A stretch of 64,000 bases of DNA from Sphingopyxis macrogoltabida (GCA_003241685.1 QFPJ01000011.1:15548-79547); one strand, 5' to 3'; counted from the first letter of the stretch, positions 23,669 to 33,058 are shown. The notes: a model not told the origin generated them from the sequence alone. A program made the numbers and translations.

Positions 23669-26068
23669 ATGGACGATCTGCTTAACGATTTTCTGACCGA
23701 AACGGCGGAAATGCTGTCCGATGCCGGCAGCGCGCTGGTGGCGTGGGAAGCCGATCCGTCCGACCGCGCGCAACTCGACGCGATTTTCCGCCATGTCCAT
23801 ACGATCAAGGGCAGTTCGGGCTTTCTGGCGCTGCCCCGCGTCACCGCGCTGGCCCACGCGGCCGAGGATGCGCTCGATCAGGTCCGTCGCGGAACGCGCG
23901 ACGCCGATGCGGCGCTGGTGACGGCGGTCCTGGGCATCATCGATCGCCTGTCGCATCTGTGCGACAGGCTGGCCGGCGAAGGCGCCGAACCGGCGGGCGA
24001 CGACGGCGATGTGATCGCGGCGCTTCGGTCGGCGCCCGAACCCGCCCCCGCTTCGCCGCCGACGGCCGAGATACCGCTTCGCCGCGAAGACGATCTGAGC
24101 GTCGATTCGCAAGGCTGGCGTTCGATCCGCGTCCCGCTGCCACTGCTCGACAGCGTGATGACGGGGGTCACCGACATCGTGCTGGCGCGCAATGAATTTT
24201 CCCGGATGTTGCGCGACAGCGGGGCCAGTGCGTCGCTCGTCGCGTCCTTCGATCGTCTGTCGGATTCGATTGCCGGCATGCGCCAGTCGGTCAGCCAGAT
24301 GCGGATGCAGCGCATCGACAAGCTGTTCGCACCCCTGCCGCGCATCGTCCGCGATCTGGCGCGCGATTTCGACAAGAAGGTGCGCTTTGTCACCAGCGGC
24401 GGCGAGGTCGAACTGGACCGCGAGATGATGGAGAATATCCGCGATCCGCTGATCCACATCGTCCGCAACGCGGTCGACCACGGCATCGAACCGCTCGCCG
24501 ATCGCGTCGCGGCGGGCAAGGACATCACGGCGACCCTGTCGGTATCGGCACGCCAGTCGGGCAACCAGATCGAGATAGAGGTCCGCGACGACGGCCGCGG
24601 CCTGTCGCCCGACGCGCTGGTCGCGAAGGCGGTGACGGCGCGCGTCATCGGGGCCGCCGAAGCGCGCACCCTGTCGGCGGCGGACAAGCTGGACTTGATC
24701 TTTCGGCCCGGCTTTTCGACGGCGGCGCGCATTACCGAGATATCGGGCCGCGGCGTCGGGATGGACATCGTTCGCGCGAATGTCGAAAAGATCGGCGGCG
24801 TCGTCGAACTGCGCAACGACGAAGGCCGCGGCCTGACGATCCTGATGCGCGTGCCCATGACGCTGACGATCATTTCCGGGCTGATGGTCCGCGCGGCGGG
24901 CCAATATTTTGCCATCCCGCGCGGGTCGGTTCGCGAAATCCTGCTCGAATCGGGCGACAGCGTGCGGATCGACCGTGTCGGCGGCGGCGAATTGGCGACG
25001 GTGCGCGGCGAGCAATTTCCGTTGCTGCGGCTCGAAGAGGTGTTGGGCCGCGCGCGCGATGACCAGGATGACGCCGACGACCGTGCATTGGTGATCGTGC
25101 GGCCGGGGCAGGGGCTAAGCTATGCGCTCAGCGTCGCGGCGATCCACGACCATGAGGAACTGGTGATCAAGCCGGCGGCGCCGATGATCATGGCGACCGG
25201 GCTTTATGCCGGTACGACGCTGCCCGATAACGGCCGCCCCGTGCTGTTGCTGGACGTGCAGGGACTGCTCGCCGTCGCGGCGGTCGACGCCAGCGAGGCC
25301 GGGCGCGGCCGCGAAGACCAGGCGGAGGCCGACGCTGATGCCCGAATCTCCCGCAACGCCGCCCAGCTCCTGCTGTTCCGCGACGTCGACGGCCGTCGGC
25401 GCGGGGTGCGGCTGTCGGTCATCGAACGGGTGGAGGAAATCCCCGCTCGCGCGCTGTTCGAAAGCGCGGGCGCCGTGCAGGTGCAGATCGGCGACGATAT
25501 CTTCCCCGTCCACGCCGCCCGGCCACCCGAGGGCGACGGCACGGTCAAGCTGCTGCGCCTGCACGACGGGCGTTCCGTGCTGTGCTATCCGATCGCGGAC
25601 GTGGTCGATATCGTGCGCATGCCGGACGCCGTCCAGCCGTCGGCGGCGCCGGGACTGGTTGCCGGCGTGGCTCTGGTCGGCGGCGAGCCGGTCGAACTGA
25701 TCGATCCCTATTGGTTGATGGAACAATATGGTGCCGGCCGCATCGCCGATGCGCCCGTGCGTCAACCGCTTTGCCATCTGACCGACGATCATGACGGGTG
25801 GGGCGACAATTTCCTGGCGCCGCTTCTGCGCAGCGCCGGATATCGCGTAGCATCGGCCGGCACCGCCGATGACGAAGCGCCCGACGTGCTGTTGTCCCTC
25901 GCCGACGAAGCCGCCGCGCGATCGTCGATCGCCATCGATGTTCCCGTGATCCGGCTGCGCGCTTCGGTCGCGGCCGCCGGCCCGGACGATGACACCGTCT
26001 ATCGCTACGACCGGCAGGCGCTGCTCGATGCGCTGCGGCGCCGGGTCGGGCAGGGAGGCCGCGCATGA
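23669..26068 (+). CDS. cheA: Chemotaxis histidine kinase CheA with extra CheW-like and degenerate receiver domains
   Basis: CheA senses the state of chemoreceptors and phosphorylates CheY and CheB. In the 799-residue protein, the Hpt domain (1-105) has His44 in HTIKGSSGFL. A short linker leads to the dimerisation domain (about 150-215), with no clear CheY-binding P2 domain. The ATPase domain (about 225-400) has HIVRNAVDHGIE, RDDGRGL and GRGVGMDIV. A regulatory CheW-like domain (about 400-540) is followed by a second CheW-like stretch (about 565-690). The last 100 residues look like a receiver domain in which the phospho-acceptor Asp is not visible (DVLLSLADE). It overlaps cheW by 4 bp. Confidence 0.92.
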   Translation: MDDLLNDFLTETAEMLSDAGSALVAWEADPSDRAQLDAIFRHVHTIKGSSGFLALPRVTALAHAAEDALDQVRRGTRDADAALVTAVLGIIDRLSHLCDRLAGEGAEPAGDDGDVIAALRSAPEPAPASPPTAEIPLRREDDLSVDSQGWRSIRVPLPLLDSVMTGVTDIVLARNEFSRMLRDSGASASLVASFDRLSDSIAGMRQSVSQMRMQRIDKLFAPLPRIVRDLARDFDKKVRFVTSGGEVELDREMMENIRDPLIHIVRNAVDHGIEPLADRVAAGKDITATLSVSARQSGNQIEIEVRDDGRGLSPDALVAKAVTARVIGAAEARTLSAADKLDLIFRPGFSTAARITEISGRGVGMDIVRANVEKIGGVVELRNDEGRGLTILMRVPMTLTIISGLMVRAAGQYFAIPRGSVREILLESGDSVRIDRVGGGELATVRGEQFPLLRLEEVLGRARDDQDDADDRALVIVRPGQGLSYALSVAAIHDHEELVIKPAAPMIMATGLYAGTTLPDNGRPVLLLDVQGLLAVAAVDASEAGRGREDQAEADADARISRNAAQLLLFRDVDGRRRGVRLSVIERVEEIPARALFESAGAVQVQIGDDIFPVHAARPPEGDGTVKLLRLHDGRSVLCYPIADVVDIVRMPDAVQPSAAPGLVAGVALVGGEPVELIDPYWLMEQYGAGRIADAPVRQPLCHLTDDHDGWGDNFLAPLLRSAGYRVASAGTADDEAPDVLLSLADEAAARSSIAIDVPVIRLRASVAAAGPDDDTVYRYDRQALLDALRRRVGQGGRA

Positions 26069-26502
26069 TGGACAAGCTTTATCTCGTCGCGCGGATCGCC
26101 GACACGCGGGTCGCGCTGCGCAGCCGGGCGATCAATTCGGTGGTCGCCGTCACGCCGCCTGTCGAGGTTCCGGGCGCGCCGCCGCACGTCGCGGGGCTTT
26201 TCGCGCTGCGCAGCCGCGTTTTCACGCTGATCGATCCGCATGTGGTCGTCGGCCTGCCGCCGGTGCCGGTCATGGCGGGGCAGCGCGTCATCCTGATCGA
26301 CGTGGCGGAACATGGCTATGCGTTGCTCGCCGATGCGATCGAGGACGTCTGCTTTATCGACGCGCCCGAAACGCGCGTGACCGGCCGGCTGCTGCCGGGC
26401 TGGGCGCGGGTCGCCGATGCGATGATCGAGCATGAAGGCGCCTCCCTGCTTGTCGTCGATCCGTCGCATTTCGTTACCATATCGGCAGCGAAAGCCGCGT
26501 GA
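26065..26502 (+). CDS. cheW: CheW-type chemotaxis coupling protein
   Basis: CheW links CheA to chemoreceptors. The 145-residue protein shows the CheW beta-barrel pattern: LYLVARIADTRVALRSRAI, then PPHVAGLFALRSRVFTLIDP (the family's 'v.Gl..lRg.vipviDl' strand), then LLADAIEDV. The stop of cheA overlaps its start (ATGA, 26065-26068), so the two proteins are probably made in fixed proportion. The ATG is doubled; the second could also be used. Divergence is considerable, so it may serve a non-standard receptor array. Confidence 0.85.
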   Translation: MMDKLYLVARIADTRVALRSRAINSVVAVTPPVEVPGAPPHVAGLFALRSRVFTLIDPHVVVGLPPVPVMAGQRVILIDVAEHGYALLADAIEDVCFIDAPETRVTGRLLPGWARVADAMIEHEGASLLVVDPSHFVTISAAKAA

Positions 26503-26579
26503 TGCGGAAATCTGTTAACGGGCTGATCACGCCTTGGTCATACAAGACACCCCTAACCCCGGGGGGCTGGAGTTAAGAA

Positions 26580-26954
26580 ATGTCGAAATCCTGTCTGGTC
26601 GTCGATGACAGCAAGGTCATTCGCAAGGTCGCGCGCCATATCCTTGAAAGCATGGAATTTGCGGTCGAAGAAGCCGCCGATGGCCAGGAAGCGCTGACCT
26701 TCTGCCGCGCCAACCGGCCCGACGTCATCCTGCTCGACTGGAACATGCCGGTGATGAGCGGCATGGAGTTTCTGGGGGCGTTCAACGACCTGGACTATGG
26801 CCATGACGAGCGGCCGCGCGTCGTGTTCTGCACCACCGAAAACAGCATCGATCATATCCGCGCCGCCATCGAAGCGGGCGCCGACGAATATGTGATGAAG
26901 CCATTCGATCGTGAAACGCTCGAAGGAAAGCTGCAACTCGTCGGCGTCGCCTGA
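26580..26954 (+). CDS. cheY: Single-domain response regulator, CheY type
   Basis: The 124-residue receiver has the acidic pair DD (residues 9-10), phospho-acceptor Asp53 (VILLDWNMPVMSG), Thr85 (FCTTEN) and Lys107 (YVMKPF). It has no output domain, so it acts by protein contact, in line with CheY control of the flagellar motor. It follows cheW after 77 bp, a gap containing TTAAC at 26514 and a GGAGTTAAG ribosome site immediately before the ATG. Its position inside the che operon supports the name. Confidence 0.9.
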   Translation: MSKSCLVVDDSKVIRKVARHILESMEFAVEEAADGQEALTFCRANRPDVILLDWNMPVMSGMEFLGAFNDLDYGHDERPRVVFCTTENSIDHIRAAIEAGADEYVMKPFDRETLEGKLQLVGVA

Positions 26955-26964
26955 GGCGCGGCGC

Positions 26965-28083
26965 GTGGCGACCCCGCAACCCCGGCTTTCCGATCCGCCG
27001 CCGAGCGACGACCCGCCGTCGGCGCGCGCCGTTCGCGTGATGCTGGTCGATGACAGCCTGGTCGTGCGCAGCATCCTGGAACGCATCGTCGATCAGACGC
27101 CGGGGCTCAGCGTCTGCGCTTCGGTCGCATCGGCGCATGATGCACTTGCCTTCCTTGCGCTGGATCCGGTCGACGTCGTCGTGCTGGACATCGAAATGCC
27201 GGGCATGAACGGCATCGACGCGCTGCCGCATATTCTCGATCGCGCGCAAAATGCCCGGATATTGATCCTCTCGTCGAACTGCGTCGAAGGCGGCCCGGCC
27301 GCGATTGACGCACTGGCGCTCGGCGCGAGCGACACGCTGGCTAAACCCGGACGGGGCAGCTTTTCCGGTCGCTTCGCGCAGGTTCTGACCGAACGGATAT
27401 TGTCGCTGGGTCAGCGGCCGATGCTGCACGACACGGCGGCGCGCGCCGGGGGGCGTCCCGTTCATGCGGCGCCTGTCGTGGCGATCGACACCGACCATCC
27501 GATCGAATGCATCGCCGTTGCCGCGTCGACGGGCGGCATCCCGGCCTTCGCTAATTTCCTGGCGCATCTGGACCCGCGCATGACCGCGCCGATCCTGCTG
27601 ACGCAGCATCTTCCCGATGCTTTCATGGAATTTTACGCCAAGCAGATCGCGACGATGACGGACCGCCGCGTGTGTGTCGCGGCGGCGGGAATGAAGGTCG
27701 AGCCCGGCCACATCTATCTGGCCCCCGGCGACGCGCACCTGATGGTCATCGCCAATGGCGCGCGGCGCGAAATCGCACTCGACAGCCACCCGGTCGACAA
27801 TGGCTGCTGTCCCTCGGCCGACCCGATGCTGGCGTCGGTCGCCGAATCCTATGGCGCGGCCGGCGTCGCCGTGATCCTGAGCGGGATGGGGCGCGACGGC
27901 GCGCAGGGCGCGGGCCGGCTGAAAGCGGCGGGCGGAACGGTCTTTGCCCAGGCGCCCGAAAGCTGCGTCATCTGGGGCATGCCGGGCGCGGTCGCGAAAG
28001 CCGGGATCGCGGCGGCGACGCTGAACCCCGATGCGATCGCGCTGATGCTGGGCAGTTTTCTGCCGGGACGGCGGCGGCCGTGA
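26965..28083 (+). CDS. cheB: Chemotaxis protein-glutamate methylesterase CheB
   Basis: CheB removes methyl groups from receptor glutamates and is activated by CheA. The receiver domain (VRVMLVDDSLVVRS; phospho-Asp in VLDIEMPGMNG) is joined to the methylesterase domain with the catalytic triad Ser (VAASTGGIPAF), His (TQHLPDAF) and Asp (SGMGRDGAQGA). The start was put at GTG 26965, 10 bp after the cheY stop, with GAGG eight bases upstream. A GTG at 26911 inside cheY is an alternative that would add 18 residues. The product from 26965 is 372 residues. It overlaps cheR by 4 bp (GTGA). Confidence 0.93.
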   Translation: MATPQPRLSDPPPSDDPPSARAVRVMLVDDSLVVRSILERIVDQTPGLSVCASVASAHDALAFLALDPVDVVVLDIEMPGMNGIDALPHILDRAQNARILILSSNCVEGGPAAIDALALGASDTLAKPGRGSFSGRFAQVLTERILSLGQRPMLHDTAARAGGRPVHAAPVVAIDTDHPIECIAVAASTGGIPAFANFLAHLDPRMTAPILLTQHLPDAFMEFYAKQIATMTDRRVCVAAAGMKVEPGHIYLAPGDAHLMVIANGARREIALDSHPVDNGCCPSADPMLASVAESYGAAGVAVILSGMGRDGAQGAGRLKAAGGTVFAQAPESCVIWGMPGAVAKAGIAAATLNPDAIALMLGSFLPGRRRP

Positions 28084-28931
28084 TCGGCGGCACGGCAAGC
28101 GAGTCGGCCTATCGCATCCTGATGGGTGTGCTCGAATCGCGAACCGGCCAGACGCTGTCGCCCAACCGCGTCTGGCGCATCGAAATGTCGCTGAAGCCGG
28201 TGATGCAGCGGCACGGCATCGCCGACCTCGACGCGCTCGTCGCCGCGCTCGTCACCTCGAACAGCCGTCAATTGCTCGACGATACGGTCGACGCGATGTT
28301 GAACAACGAAACCTATTTCTATCGTGAACACATCCTGTTCGACGACATTGCAAAGACGGCGCTGGAATATGTGCGGCGTATCAACGCGCACAAGCGGCGG
28401 CTCACCATCTGGCATTGCGGCGTGTCGACGGGCCAGGAAGCCTATTCGATGGCGATGCTCCTGGCCGAACAGGAGGCCCAGTGGGCCGGGTGGCAGGTCG
28501 ACATCATCGGCACCGACGTCAGCTATCATGCGATCAGCCGGGCTCGCATCGGCCTTTACAGCCAGTTCGAGATTCAGCGCGGTTTGCCCGTCCAGCGCAT
28601 GGTGCGCTGGTTCGACCAGGCCGAGGGCGGTTGGCTGGCCAAGGCGGACCTGCGCCGTCGCATCGATTTTTCGGTTCAGAACATGTTGATCGACCGGCCG
28701 CCGCTGGCAAGTCCGGCCGATCTGATCTTCTGCCGGAACCTGCTGCTCTATTTCGCACGGCCGATGCGCGAGCGGGCATTTGCCCGGCTGCGGGCGATGG
28801 CTGCCCCGCAAAGCTTTCTGGTCCTGGGGGCCGGAGAGACGGTATTGGGCCAGACCGACCAGTTCGTGTCCAGCCCGCGCCTTCGCGGCCTGTACGAACC
28901 CGCGGACCAGCAAGTGCGCCACGCCGCCTGA
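28080..28931 (+). CDS. cheR: Chemotaxis protein methyltransferase CheR
   Basis: CheR methylates receptor glutamates with S-adenosylmethionine and opposes CheB. The 283-residue protein has the all-helical N-terminal domain (RILMGVLESRTGQTL), NNETYFYREHILFDD, the SAM-binding region WHCGVSTGQEAYSMAM and IIGTDVSYHAISRAR, and the C-terminal LIFCRNLLLYFARP. The start is a GTG overlapping the cheB stop (GTGA at 28080-28083), the only in-frame start that precedes the conserved first helix. It closes the che operon; no receptor, CheD or flagellar gene lies next to it. Confidence 0.94.
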   Translation: MIGGTASESAYRILMGVLESRTGQTLSPNRVWRIEMSLKPVMQRHGIADLDALVAALVTSNSRQLLDDTVDAMLNNETYFYREHILFDDIAKTALEYVRRINAHKRRLTIWHCGVSTGQEAYSMAMLLAEQEAQWAGWQVDIIGTDVSYHAISRARIGLYSQFEIQRGLPVQRMVRWFDQAEGGWLAKADLRRRIDFSVQNMLIDRPPLASPADLIFCRNLLLYFARPMRERAFARLRAMAAPQSFLVLGAGETVLGQTDQFVSSPRLRGLYEPADQQVRHAA

Positions 28932-29008
28932 GCTTGCAATTTGCGCCGCGCTGGCGCAGGTGAAAATTGTTTCCGCACCGGGGCGGAAGGGATGGGACGG
29001 CGAACCGA

Positions 29009-29698
29009 ATGACCGCATTTATCGAACGCTGGTCTCCCAATTTCGATGAGCGCGTGCTGCCGGTTTCGATGATCGTGCTGCATTATACGGGTATGAAGAC
29101 CGGCGACGAAGCCATTGACCGGCTTGCCGATCCCGCCGCGAAAGTGTCCGCCCATTATGTCGTCAGCGAGGATGGCCAGATCACCCATATGGTGTCGGAG
29201 GACAAGCGCGCCTGGCACGCCGGGCGGTCGCACTGGCGCGGCATCAGCGACATTAATTCGGCCAGCGTCGGCATCGAAATCGTCAACCCGGGCCACGAGC
29301 ACGGCTATGTGCCCTTTCCCGACCCGCAGGTCGCGTCGGTCGTCCGCCTGGTCCATCTGATCAAGGATCGTCACGCGGTCACGCGCGGCAATGTCGTCGG
29401 CCATTCGGACATCGCCCCGACGCGCAAGCAGGACCCGGGGGAGCTTTTCCCGTGGGGCGAACTGGCGCGCCGCCGCCTCGCGCTGCCGCGCCCGACGAAG
29501 AAGCTGACCGATCCCTTGTGGACCGACGCGGGCTTCCTGCTCGCGCTCGAACGCTTCGGCTATGACGTGACCGATGGTTTCGCGGCGACGGTGGCGTTCC
29601 AGCGGCGGTTCCGGCCCGAACTGATCGACGGGACGATCGATGGCGAATGCCGCGCCATCCTGCTGGCGCTGCTGCTGCCGCAACCCGAGGGCGATTGA
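29009..29698 (+). CDS. N-acetylmuramoyl-L-alanine amidase, AmpD/AmiD type
   Basis: This amidase-2 family enzyme cuts the bond between N-acetylmuramate and the stem peptide. The 229-residue protein shows the zinc ligands in VLHYTGM and in GHSDIAPTRKQDPG, plus WHAGRSHWRGI, and a C-terminal peptidoglycan-binding-like helix bundle (about 165-228). No signal peptide is visible, so it is probably cytosolic and recycles muropeptides, like AmpD. Start set at the ATG at 29009 (MTAFIERWSP); the frame is open further upstream. rnpB follows after 65 bp. Confidence 0.9.
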   Translation: MTAFIERWSPNFDERVLPVSMIVLHYTGMKTGDEAIDRLADPAAKVSAHYVVSEDGQITHMVSEDKRAWHAGRSHWRGISDINSASVGIEIVNPGHEHGYVPFPDPQVASVVRLVHLIKDRHAVTRGNVVGHSDIAPTRKQDPGELFPWGELARRRLALPRPTKKLTDPLWTDAGFLLALERFGYDVTDGFAATVAFQRRFRPELIDGTIDGECRAILLALLLPQPEGD

Positions 29699-29763
29699 AC
29701 GCCCGATCCGGCCGGTGCGAAGGGATCGCTGGCTTCGACGACGATTTCGACCTATAGCGACGC

Positions 29764-30150
29764 CGCCAGAGGGTCGGGCGATCGCCGCTTCGCGTCAGCG
29801 AAGGGGAGGAAAGTCCGGGCTCCACGGAAACCACGGTGCCGGATAACGTCCGGCGGCCCTCGCAAGAGGGTCAGGGAAAGTGCCACAGAGAGCAGACCGC
29901 CAAAGGCTTCGGCCCGGCGAAAGGTGAAAGGGTGCGGTAAGAGCGCACCGCGCGGACGGTAACGGACGCGGCACGGCAAACCCCACCGGGAGCAAGGTCG
30001 AATAGGGATGGCACGGATTTATCCAGGGCTGGTTCCGGCCCCGCCGTCCGGGTTGACTGCTTGAGCGTTCGGGTAACCGTTCGCCTAGAGGAATGATCGC
30101 CCATCCCCGGCGACGGGGTGGACAGAACCCGGCTTACAGACCCTCTGGCG
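29764..30150 (+). ncRNA. rnpB: RNase P RNA (M1 RNA)
   Basis: The catalytic RNA of RNase P matures the 5' ends of tRNAs. The ends are set by the P1 helix: CGCCAGAGGGTC (29764-29775) pairs perfectly with GACCCTCTGGCG (30139-30150). Inside lie the near-universal core words GAGGAAAGTCCGGGCTCC (from about 29806) and AGAACCCGGCTTACAGA (from 30124), and the ACAGAGAGCAGACCGCC-type segment. The length of about 387 bases fits the bacterial type A RNA. Confidence 0.96.
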
Positions 30151-30228
30151 CTCCTTCGCCGCCGCCCGGGCGGAACCGCAGCCAACGGCCCGCGTTTCAG
30201 CCATATTCCACAGAAAGGGAGACGCGCC

Positions 30229-30384
30229 ATGAAGGTCGTCGATGAACATGTCGAAGTGACCGAAACCGAAGCGAGCGGGGGCATAAAGGGTCAGGGGATG
30301 CGCTATGTCCTGGGCGCGTCGCTATTGCTGGCCGTGATCGTGCTGTCGGTCGTGTGGATCATTCCGGCCCTGTTGCAGCCATAG
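30229..30384 (+). CDS. Small single-span membrane protein
   Basis: The 51-residue product has an acidic, soluble N-terminus (KVVDEHVEVTETEASGG) and one C-terminal membrane helix (LGASLLLAVIVLSVVWII). An AAAGGGAG ribosome site eight bases before the ATG makes it a credible gene. It lies 78 bp after rnpB. I do not recognise the family. The tail-anchored layout would suit a small membrane protein acting as a partner or stress peptide. Confidence 0.65.
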   Translation: MKVVDEHVEVTETEASGGIKGQGMRYVLGASLLLAVIVLSVVWIIPALLQP

Positions 30385-30435
30385 GGTTGCAGCCATAGGG
30401 CCCCGGCCCCGCCGCCGCGATACGACCGGACGCGA

Positions 30436-30918
30436 TCACGGATAGTCGACGGTCATCACTTCCCATTCCTTGGCGCCGCCGGGCAATTGGACGGTTCTAA
30501 GATCGCCGACAGCGGCGCCGCGCAGCGCGCGGGCCAGCGGGCTGTTCCATCCGATCCGCCCGGCCCCGGCGTCGGCCTCGTCATCGCCGACCAGCGTGAC
30601 CGTGCGGCGCCGGTCGTCATCGTCGGCCAGTTCGACGGTGGCGCCGAACCAGATGCGGCCCTTGTCGGTCTGTGCCGCCGGATCGACGACGCGTGCCGCC
30701 TTCATCCGGCGCGCCAGAAACCCCAGCCGCCGGTCGATTTCGCGCAACCGCTTGCGACCATAGATATAATCGCCATTCTCGCTGCGATCGCCGTTGCCCG
30801 CCGCCCAACTGATCACCTCGACCAGTTTCGGCCGCTCCCCGCCCAGCAGCGCGTCATATTCGGCGCGCAGCGCCGCAAAGCCCGCGGGGCTGATGATGTT
30901 GGTCCGCTCCCCCGCCAC
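30436..30918 (-). CDS. greB: Transcript cleavage factor GreB
   Basis: Gre factors enter the RNA polymerase secondary channel and trigger cleavage of backtracked RNA. The 160-residue protein has the N-terminal coiled coil (FAALRAEYDALL, NGDYIYGRKRLREIDRRLGFL, cited in part: YIYGRKRLREIDRRL) with acidic tip residues (SENGDY), and a C-terminal FKBP-like domain (FGATVELAD, VGDDEADA, NSPLARALRGAAVGD, VMTVDYP). YGRKRLREIDRR marks GreB rather than GreA. Start set at GTG 30918, giving VAGERTNIISPAG; no ATG lies at a fitting place. It starts five bases after the slt stop. Confidence 0.92.
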   Translation of the reverse strand: MAGERTNIISPAGFAALRAEYDALLGGERPKLVEVISWAAGNGDRSENGDYIYGRKRLREIDRRLGFLARRMKAARVVDPAAQTDKGRIWFGATVELADDDDRRRTVTLVGDDEADAGAGRIGWNSPLARALRGAAVGDLRTVQLPGGAKEWEVMTVDYP

Positions 30919-30923
30919 CGGGC

Positions 30924-32957
30924 TTATCCCGGCGTTCGCTTGCCGAGATAGGAGCTCAGCGGCGCGTTGGGCAGCCGCCGGTTCGTCGTGGGGTGCAGCG
31001 TGTCGTAAACCACCGCATTTTCCAACACCCGCTGGACATAGTTGCGCGTCTCGAAAATCGGGATCGCCTCGATCCAGTCCAGAATATCGATGCCGCCGGA
31101 CCGCGGGTCGCCATTGGCGCGCAGCCATTTGTTCACATTGCCGGGGCCGGCGTTGTAAGCCGCGACGGCCAGCGGATAGCTGCCCCCGAAATAGCTGAGC
31201 ATCTGCTGGAAATATGTCGACCCCAGCGTCATGTTGTAATTGGTGTCGGTGGTGAGCGACGAGGCGTCATAGCCCAGGCCCAGCTTGCCCGCGACTTCGC
31301 GCGCCGTCCCCGGCATCAACTGCATCATCCCGCGGGCACCCGCATGGCTGACGGCGGCGCGGTCGAACTGGCTTTCCTGCCGCGTGATGGCATGGATGAA
31401 GGTCCAGTTTCCTTCATGGCCGACGGGCACGCGGACGGTCGGAAAGCCCGAAACCTCGACCGCGTCTAGGCTGTTGGCCTGTGCACTGCGGCCGATCATC
31501 ACGCCCAGGTCGGGCCGCCCGATCGACGATGCGAGTTGTCCGGCAAGAACATGGTCCGCCGGGGATGTCGCCTTTTGCGCCAGCGCGCGCAGGAACAGCG
31601 ACTGGTCGCGCCACGCGCCGATCTCGCCCAGCGCGCGGGCGGCGCGGACCAGACGGTCGTCCTCGAACGCGCGCCGCTCGTCCGAACTGACGGCGATGGT
31701 CGGGTCGGGCCGGGGCTTCGGCTGCGCCCGGCCCAGCCGTTCGAGCGAAAGCTGGCCATAAAATTGGTCGTAATGCTCCGCCGCGTCGGCGAAATTCGCG
31801 TTGGCGCTGGCGCTATCGCCCGCGGCCAGCGCCGCGCGGCCGGCCCAGTAAAAGCCTTTCGTGCGCGTCTGCGCCGATCGCGCCGCCTCGCCATAGGCGC
31901 GGTAAAGTCGCGCCGCCTCGGCCGGACGGCGGAGATTCTGGAAGGCCAGCTGGCCGGCAAGCCACGCCAGCGAGGTGTAATCGTCGCGCACCCCCAGCGG
32001 GGTTTCGCGCACCACCGTTCCGGGCGGCAGCGCATCGTCGAGTTGCCGCGCGATATTATAGGCGGTCGTCTTGTCGCCCGCCGCGTCGGCCTGCCGGGCG
32101 TTGGTCAGCAGCGTTTCGAGCCACTCCTCCGCATCGGTCGGGGCGCTGGTTAGCGATCGCGGCGCGGCGAGCAGCGCGCGCGCCTCGCCGACGCGGCCGA
32201 GCTTGCGCAGCCAGGTCGCCTTGTCGGTAATATATCCCGCATCGGTCCGCGTGATCCGGGGATTGGCGGTTTCGACGGCCGACGCCTGGAACGCGGCGTC
32301 GACGGCGCTGCTGCGCATCGCCAGCCGCGCGGAAAACACGGCACGTCTGTCGGGGGACGTATAGGGAAGCTGGCGGCCCGCCGCGGCGGTGGCGCCCGAC
32401 CACAGCAACCGGTCCATCCGCGCATCATGGTCGGCGGGGCTGATCGCGCCGGGAAACAGGCTGAGCGCGCGGCTGGTTTCATAATCGTCGAGCGGGCCGG
32501 CGCTCCATGCGCTGCGCACGGCGGCGTTGGCCTCGTCGCGGCGCCCGCTGGCGTTGAGCGCGATGGCATAGCGCAACTGTCCGCTCGCCGTCTGCGGCGG
32601 ATAGGCCTGGAAATAGGCGAGGGTGCGGGCCGGATCGAAACTGTCGAGCGAGATGGCCCGCTCGGCGCGATTGCGCATCTTGTCGGCGTCCGGCCAGCCC
32701 GGGTTGCTCATCAGGAACCGCGACAGTTGGTCGAACGACGCCATGTTGTTCTGGGTCAGCCGCCGCCATTCCATCAGCGCGTCGCCGACCGAACTCGATG
32801 CGGGGGGCGGACCCGATGTTGCCGCCAGCCCCATCTGAGCCCGATACCAGGCCATTTGTTCGGGGGTCAGTTCGCTGGCGGAGGCGATGCCGGGAACCAG
32901 CAGGGCCGCGGCCATGGCGAGGCGGGAAATGGGGGATAGCTTAATCATAGCGGCCAT
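30924..32957 (-). CDS. slt: Soluble lytic murein transglycosylase (Slt70-like)
   Basis: The enzyme cleaves peptidoglycan with formation of 1,6-anhydromuramate. The 677-residue protein has a signal peptide (LAMAAALLVPGIASA), a long helical superhelix of short repeats (about 40-500) and a C-terminal GH23 SLT domain (about 510-640). The latter shows HAITRQESQFDRAAVSHAGA (catalytic Glu), GMMQLMPGTA and AVAAYNAGPGNVNKW. An ATG three codons in (MIKLSPISR) is an alternative start. Downstream greB follows within five bases, and the divergent dapA starts 101 bp away. Confidence 0.94.
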   Translation of the reverse strand: MAAMIKLSPISRLAMAAALLVPGIASASELTPEQMAWYRAQMGLAATSGPPPASSSVGDALMEWRRLTQNNMASFDQLSRFLMSNPGWPDADKMRNRAERAISLDSFDPARTLAYFQAYPPQTASGQLRYAIALNASGRRDEANAAVRSAWSAGPLDDYETSRALSLFPGAISPADHDARMDRLLWSGATAAAGRQLPYTSPDRRAVFSARLAMRSSAVDAAFQASAVETANPRITRTDAGYITDKATWLRKLGRVGEARALLAAPRSLTSAPTDAEEWLETLLTNARQADAAGDKTTAYNIARQLDDALPPGTVVRETPLGVRDDYTSLAWLAGQLAFQNLRRPAEAARLYRAYGEAARSAQTRTKGFYWAGRAALAAGDSASANANFADAAEHYDQFYGQLSLERLGRAQPKPRPDPTIAVSSDERRAFEDDRLVRAARALGEIGAWRDQSLFLRALAQKATSPADHVLAGQLASSIGRPDLGVMIGRSAQANSLDAVEVSGFPTVRVPVGHEGNWTFIHAITRQESQFDRAAVSHAGARGMMQLMPGTAREVAGKLGLGYDASSLTTDTNYNMTLGSTYFQQMLSYFGGSYPLAVAAYNAGPGNVNKWLRANGDPRSGGIDILDWIEAIPIFETRNYVQRVLENAVVYDTLHPTTNRRLPNAPLSSYLGKRTPG

Positions 32958-33058
32958 CTAATGCCAAACTCCTTGCGGGGCGCTGAATAGGCGTCCATGA
33001 GCGGGCGCGCCCAGCCGGAGTCTATCGGCTAAGGCGGTTTTTTGTAAAGGAGCGGAGC

